Assembly: GCF_047607725.1 (NCBI RefSeq)
Contig: NZ_JBLKSS010000173.1
Coordinates: forward strand, 1 to 8,302
Reading direction: 5' to 3'
Source: JBLKSS01 sp047607725
Lineage (GTDB): Bacteria > Pseudomonadota > Gammaproteobacteria > Enterobacterales > Enterobacteriaceae
Length of the DNA stretch: 8,302 nt
Shown: positions 5,151 to 8,302 of the stretch, piece after piece
Layout of the letters: each line of letters opens with the position of its first letter
Position numbering within the stretch: the first letter of the stretch is position 1
Program-made: the position numbers and the translations under genes
Notes under the pieces: generated by a model
Databases searched by the model: none
Seen by the model: the letters and a program-made list of their open reading frames with translations, nothing else
What the model was told of the DNA's origin: nothing

Positions 5151-6169
5151 CATGATGAAAATGTACAAAAACTTTAAGCAAACAGACGCCAATGCTTTAT
5201 CAGAAAAGCAAAGAGAGATAAAGCATAAGGTAGGTGTTTCGTATATTAATGATGAAAATGGCAATGACTGGTATGAACTGCAAAAGACATTTCAACCAGA
5301 AACATTCAAGGTGGTTTTTGAGCCAGAAAAAAACATTGTTGTGGCTCTCTCTAAAGATGCTTCCGCGCTCTTCCCTTTAAATTGCAGCATTGTCGAGCTT
5401 GAATCTCTTCCCGACGAGGCAAAAACGAATGCTGAGTGGGTTTTTGACGGCAATCAGGTTTTGCCGCGAACCTATACTCATGCTGAGCAGAGGCAGCAGA
5501 TAACGCGGAAAAAAAACAAGCTGATGGATAAGGCCACCCGTGTAATAGCTCCGCTTCAGGACGCTGTAGACCTCGACATGGCAACGGAAGCCGAAAAAGC
5601 GGCGCTGCTGGCGTGGAAAAAATACCGTGTATTGCTTAACAGGGTGAATATCAGCACCGCGCCAGATATCGACTGGCCGATACCGCCTGATTACGATGCA
5701 TAAAGCGCAGCATTATGCCGCCCTCACTATATAGTTAAAGGCAATGTTGCGTGGACGGGCTGAGGTATAAGCATGCCATTTATAGCGCTCTGCGGAACGC
5801 CCCCGTATAATCCATTGTCGTGCATCAATGCTGGCGCGTTGCACACTTGTCAGTGCATCACCAAGTGCGACGCCAGGCGTACCAAGGGCACTAATATCGC
5901 CGTTGTCATTATCATCAAAACCGGGAATAACCGTGCCCTCCTGATGAGTTAATATTTTTCTATTTGGATCGACGCATCGTCCATTGTCCCAACCTCGAAT
6001 AAATTCACCGCGTAAATCTGGCGTTCTGCCAGAAGGATAGACGACTGCCAACTGAGGACAGGCCACTTTATCGAAAGCATCACCGTTGCATTTAAGCCAC
6101 CCAGCAGGCGGATTTTCGGTAGGCCAAGCTAGTGGAACACCTACCGGCACTATCGTTTCCGTTAAACCA
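4595..6169. mobile_element. Invertible tail-fibre segment (G-segment analogue)
   Basis: About 1.57 kb between the centres of two inverted crossover sites, next to an intact invertase. It holds two alternative fibre C-terminal modules facing each other. The collar-type module (minus, 5713 to about 6165) is joined in frame to the fibre N-terminal part in the present orientation. The other module (plus, about 4596-5150) is silent and is followed by a fibre assembly gene (5152-5703). Recombination at the sites would swap the modules in frame, because each site encodes the same residues NLGLTET in the fibre frame. Their stops lie back to back, nine bases apart. Confidence 0.9.
5152..5703 (+). CDS. 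Tail fibre assembly protein (Tfa/U-like chaperone)
   Basis: This 183-residue protein begins MMKMYKNFKQTDANALSEKQ. It has the layout of tail fibre assembly chaperones (Tfa, Mu gpU, P2 gpG): an N-terminal part that contacts the fibre tip, and a conserved C-terminal segment with THAEQRQQ near residue 110 and the ending DIDWPIPPDYDA. They help the fibre tip trimerise and may stay attached to it. I chose ATG 5152 because GGA in the preceding gene's end forms a ribosome site and the gap to the fibre module stop is one base. A frame from 5113 would only add overlapping residues. It sits inside the invertible segment and is presently on the strand opposite to late transcription, so it should be silent now. 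Confidence 0.88.
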   Translation: MMKMYKNFKQTDANALSEKQREIKHKVGVSYINDENGNDWYELQKTFQPETFKVVFEPEKNIVVALSKDASALFPLNCSIVELESLPDEAKTNAEWVFDGNQVLPRTYTHAEQRQQITRKKNKLMDKATRVIAPLQDAVDLDMATEAEKAALLAWKKYRVLLNRVNISTAPDIDWPIPPDYDA

Positions 6170-6642
6170 AGGTTTTTTATAAATTGATTTTTGTCTGGGA
6201 TGTCAGCACCATTTTCATTTTTTGCCAGTTTCTGGCTCAACAGTTGCGTCACGCTTTCGGCAAATTTCGGGTTATTGCTGATCGCTTGCGCCAGCTTGTT
6301 CAGCGTATCTAAATCTAATGGCGCATTGTCGACAATGGCATTGACCCGATCATTGACCAGTTTAGGCGTCGCTGCGGTGCTCTCGTCCTGGCTGTAGGTG
6401 GCATTACTCAGCTGCACAAACCCTTTCGCCGCTAATGTTGCATCCGGATGGTTGCGCGAATTGGCATGAGCCTCCAGAGCTGCCTGCGTGCCTTCCATCT
6501 GTTGCTTTAGCCAGGCGGTGCGGTTGGCCAGCTCTCTAGGCGGTCGGTTAGTAATGCCCTCCGGGCCACCCAATACCGGGTCTGAGGTTTCTATCTGGTA
6601 AATGCCGTCTTCCCATGCCGGGGATTCTTTCAAATAACTCAT
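5713..6642 (-). CDS. Tail fibre protein, present (expressed) form with collar-type end
   Basis: A 309-residue tail fibre. Residues 1-50 (including ETSDPVLGGPEGITNRPPRE and LANRTAWLKQQ) are the conserved baseplate-attaching N-terminal part. Residues 62-98 (RNHPDATLAAKGFVQLSNAT, later AATPK) form a phage fibre repeat. Residues 155-163 (IKNLGLTET) are encoded by the crossover site. After that comes a collar-like tip: PVGVPLAWPTENPPAGW, then RTPDLRGEFIRGWDNG and the ending NIAFNYIVRAA. ATG 6642 is preferred over longer frames because GGGAG stands eight bases upstream, it follows the previous stop by one base, and the family starts this way. Residues after about 160 are exchangeable by inversion. 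No assembly chaperone follows in this orientation. Confidence 0.92.
   Translation of the reverse strand: MSYLKESPAWEDGIYQIETSDPVLGGPEGITNRPPRELANRTAWLKQQMEGTQAALEAHANSRNHPDATLAAKGFVQLSNATYSQDESTAATPKLVNDRVNAIVDNAPLDLDTLNKLAQAISNNPKFAESVTQLLSQKLAKNENGADIPDKNQFIKNLGLTETIVPVGVPLAWPTENPPAGWLKCNGDAFDKVACPQLAVVYPSGRTPDLRGEFIRGWDNGRCVDPNRKILTHQEGTVIPGFDDNDNGDISALGTPGVALGDALTSVQRASIDARQWIIRGRSAERYKWHAYTSARPRNIAFNYIVRAA
6157..6182 (+). repeat. Right crossover site for the DNA invertase
   Basis: The plus strand starts TTCCGTTAAACCAAGGTTTT and ends TTATAA. This fits the 26-base gix/cix layout with central AA at 6169-6170. It is inverted relative to the left site at 4582-4607. It lies inside the tail fibre reading frame and encodes KNLGLTE on the minus strand, so recombination keeps the frame. 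Confidence 0.9.
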
Positions 6643-6643
6643 C

Positions 6644-7237
6644 TTAGCTGCTCCCATGATTATAAACTCCGTCATACTGGGCGGTGTGGTTATAGCGTAA
6701 CGGGACGGCGGTGTAATCAAGCGCCGCCAGTTCACAGCGTGCCGGGGCGAACGCCGCCAGCGTCTGGCGTAACAGCGCTGCCTGGTCATTGGTGATGGTC
6801 TGTTTCAGTACCACCCGGTAACGGTAAAGCGCCCAGCGACATTCTGCTGGCCAGGTACGGGTCAGGGTTTCCCCCAATGCCGCTTCCCCTTCGCTTAATT
6901 CGACGTCCCCGAAGCCCAGGCGGCGAATGACCTCACGTACCGCCCAGGGGGTGCCTTTATAGCGGTGCAGTTCAATGGCGTTTTTCAGCATCGCCCGGCG
7001 GGCATCGTCTGACTCCGCCAGATCCCAGCCATTATCACCGGTCAGCGACAGTTGTTCGGCCAGCCAGGGTAAGGCACTGGTTTCGGTCATATCCATCAGG
7101 TAAACCAGCAGCGGCGTCAGGTCAAGCTGCTGTAATCGGCCCGCCAGCATTGCCAGCCACTGAAAGCGGCTGTCGTCGGCTAATGGCGGTGGCAGTAAGC
7201 TCTCGCGGGCGGGGGTATCGGGTGTGATATCAGTCAT
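6644..7237 (-). CDS. Phage tail protein I (P2 gpI-like baseplate protein)
   Basis: The 197-residue product matches the tail protein I family, a baseplate component that sits at the tail tip between the J protein and the fibre. Typical features are ESLLPPPLADDSRFQWLAML near the start, LPWLAEQLSL (about 57-66), the segment AIELHRYKGTPWAVREVIRR (about 87-106) and the tyrosine-rich end. The ATG at 7237 overlaps the end of the J gene by eight bases, and the stop is one base from the fibre start. These are the tight overlaps of a phage late operon. No internal damage is seen. Confidence 0.9.
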   Translation of the reverse strand: MTDITPDTPARESLLPPPLADDSRFQWLAMLAGRLQQLDLTPLLVYLMDMTETSALPWLAEQLSLTGDNGWDLAESDDARRAMLKNAIELHRYKGTPWAVREVIRRLGFGDVELSEGEAALGETLTRTWPAECRWALYRYRVVLKQTITNDQAALLRQTLAAFAPARCELAALDYTAVPLRYNHTAQYDGVYNHGSS

Positions 7238-8302
7238 TGACCACTCGGGCTAAATTCAGGTCGATGCTTTCACACCAGGGCCATTCATTTTCTTTTACCA
7301 CCTGCAGGGCCGGTTGTTTAAGCTCGACGCTGTAAACGCCTTTGACCAACAGGATGGCCTGTATCTGGCTGGGAACGATATCGCGGCCCAGATGGGCGGC
7401 CTGTTTATCGACATAACGCTGGGCGGCCAGCTTTACCGAAGCCATGACGTCGGCGCTGTCGTAACCGGCATAAACGCGGATAGCCGCTTCAATCCGGTAG
7501 ATGACCTTAACCGGCGAGGCCACCTTGACGGTATCCGTTAATGGGCGCACCTTTTCATCCGCGCATATGCCGCTGACCAGGGCCAGCAAGGTATCGGACG
7601 GCAGACCGGTTTTGACCAGTGGATAAAGCGCTACCGTCCCCGGCACCGGGCGCATCACCGCCACATCGCGGATATCCTGATGGGCACTCATGGCATGAAA
7701 ACGATACGCCTCGCGCGAACCGGCGTTGCTAAATGACGCGGGGGCCAGCCGGATACGCTCACGAAGATGCTCATCCTCTTCCGGATCAGCACCACCGGTA
7801 CTGGGTTCGGTATTGGTCACGCTCAGGTCAGCATCGTTGATGCCGTCGAGCAAGGTGCTGATTTGCGCCGGTTGCCAAGTGTGCCGCGCTCGGTACAGGT
7901 GGCATTCATGCTGGCAGTGGTGTCGCTCAGGGTCACCGCCTCATCGGTGGCAAAAGCAATACTGTCGCGAGCACTGACGCGCGTGCCCGCCGGAATGACT
8001 AACGGCGTGGCGGGAGCCTCTTCGAGCTGAAAACGCAGTCGGGTACGCGCTGCCGCAGCCGCCAGGCGGTATACACCAACCAGTTCACCCAGATAGTCCA
8101 GCATCGGGGCGCGAGCAAAGGCCACCAGATTCTGCTCGGCAGTATCTTGAATCGCCAGGCGTACCAGTGCCTCACGGTAAGCCATCAGGTTAATCAGCAG
8201 CCGTTCATCCTGCGCCGGATAGAGCGTCTTGCCGCTGACTTTTTCATACCAGGCTATCATTTCAGCGGTCAGTGCCGCCGCATCGGTGTTGATAAATACC
8301 GG
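7230..8302 (-). pseudogene. Baseplate J-like protein gene, frameshifted and partial
   Basis: The reading frame enters from the right window edge (PVFINTDAAALTAEMIAWYE) and contains the P2 gpJ/Mu gp47-type baseplate wedge sequence. LVAFARAPMLDYLGELVGVY is the stretch that corresponds to the gpJ region ending in LDVIGANY. Near 7870 the frame breaks: the first part would run on to an early stop at 7823-7825. The homologous remainder (AQISTLLDGINDADLSVTN onward, then DEHLRERIRLAPASFSNAGS) lies in the next frame to the stop at 7230. Adding one C at the short C run near 7870-7871 restores a continuous protein. This may be a real one-base deletion or a sequence error. If real, tails should not assemble. 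Confidence 0.88.

Larger units (their letters stand above)
3350..8302 (-). mobile_element. Right-hand part of a Mu-like transposable prophage
   Basis: The segment runs from a Mu-type right end at 3350 to beyond the right edge of the window. In the direction of late transcription (minus) it has baseplate J, tail protein I, tail fibre, an invertible fibre segment, a DNA invertase and a small lipoprotein. This is the layout of the right end of phage Mu (tail, G segment, gin, com/mom, right end), except that com and mom are replaced. The tail genes themselves look P2-like, as in many mosaic prophages. The baseplate gene is frameshifted, so the prophage is probably defective. Transposase and head genes are outside the window. 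Confidence 0.8.

Noticed and set aside
4974..5584. Minus-strand frames within the invertible segment as a second fibre or chaperone
   Set aside because: They are antisense to the alternative fibre module and the assembly gene, with no homology of their own.
6643..6789. Upstream extension of the tail fibre gene to 6789
   Set aside because: The extra 49 residues overlap tail protein I, are arginine-rich and lack homology; ATG 6642 has a good ribosome site and the family-typical start.
7823..7880. Programmed frameshift in the baseplate J gene
   Set aside because: No slippery heptamer or downstream structure is evident, and this family is not known to use frameshifting; a one-base loss explains the break.

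Overview
The window looks like an accessory, decaying stretch of an enterobacterial chromosome. The host genes at the left match the E. coli order ubiT (yhbT), yhbS and convergent yhbQ. Two of these three are broken, and two insertion sequences and a transposable prophage are packed around them. Moderately high GC, many pseudogenes and abundant IS elements suggest a Sodalis-like or similar symbiont genome. That assignment is inference; the sequence itself only supports Enterobacterales.

Layout. 1-138: the 3' end of an IS66-family element, inserted in ubiT, leaving only the last 66 codons of ubiT (139-339). 333-858: yhbS, an acetyltransferase pseudogene with two frameshifts. 841-1248 (minus): yhbQ, a GIY-YIG protein with an odd C-terminal extension. 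1249-1608: no recognisable gene, but a good minus-strand terminator at 1517-1543. About 1609-3349 (minus): an IS21-family element with four 23-bp-periodic terminal repeats, an intact istB and only the 3' half of istA. From 3350 rightward: the right end of a Mu-like prophage, inserted into istA and read on the minus strand.

The prophage segment, in transcription order from the right edge, is: baseplate J-like gene (one frameshift, cut by the window edge), tail protein I, tail fibre, an invertible fibre segment, a Gin/Cin-type DNA invertase, a small lipoprotein, and the Mu-type right end. The key system is the inversion cassette. Two inverted 26-bp sites of the gix/cix type (4582-4607 and 6157-6182) bracket about 1.57 kb. 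The current orientation gives a 309-residue fibre ending in a collar-type domain. Inversion would replace that end with a different 182-residue module (plus strand, ending 5150) and bring a tail fibre assembly gene (5152-5703) under the same transcription. The cassette is asymmetric: only one of the two states carries the assembly chaperone.

The lipoprotein lies between the invertase and the right end, where phage Mu keeps com and mom. It has its own plausible promoter and looks like prophage cargo. The nesting (host locus, then IS21, then Mu-like prophage) gives a relative order of insertion events.
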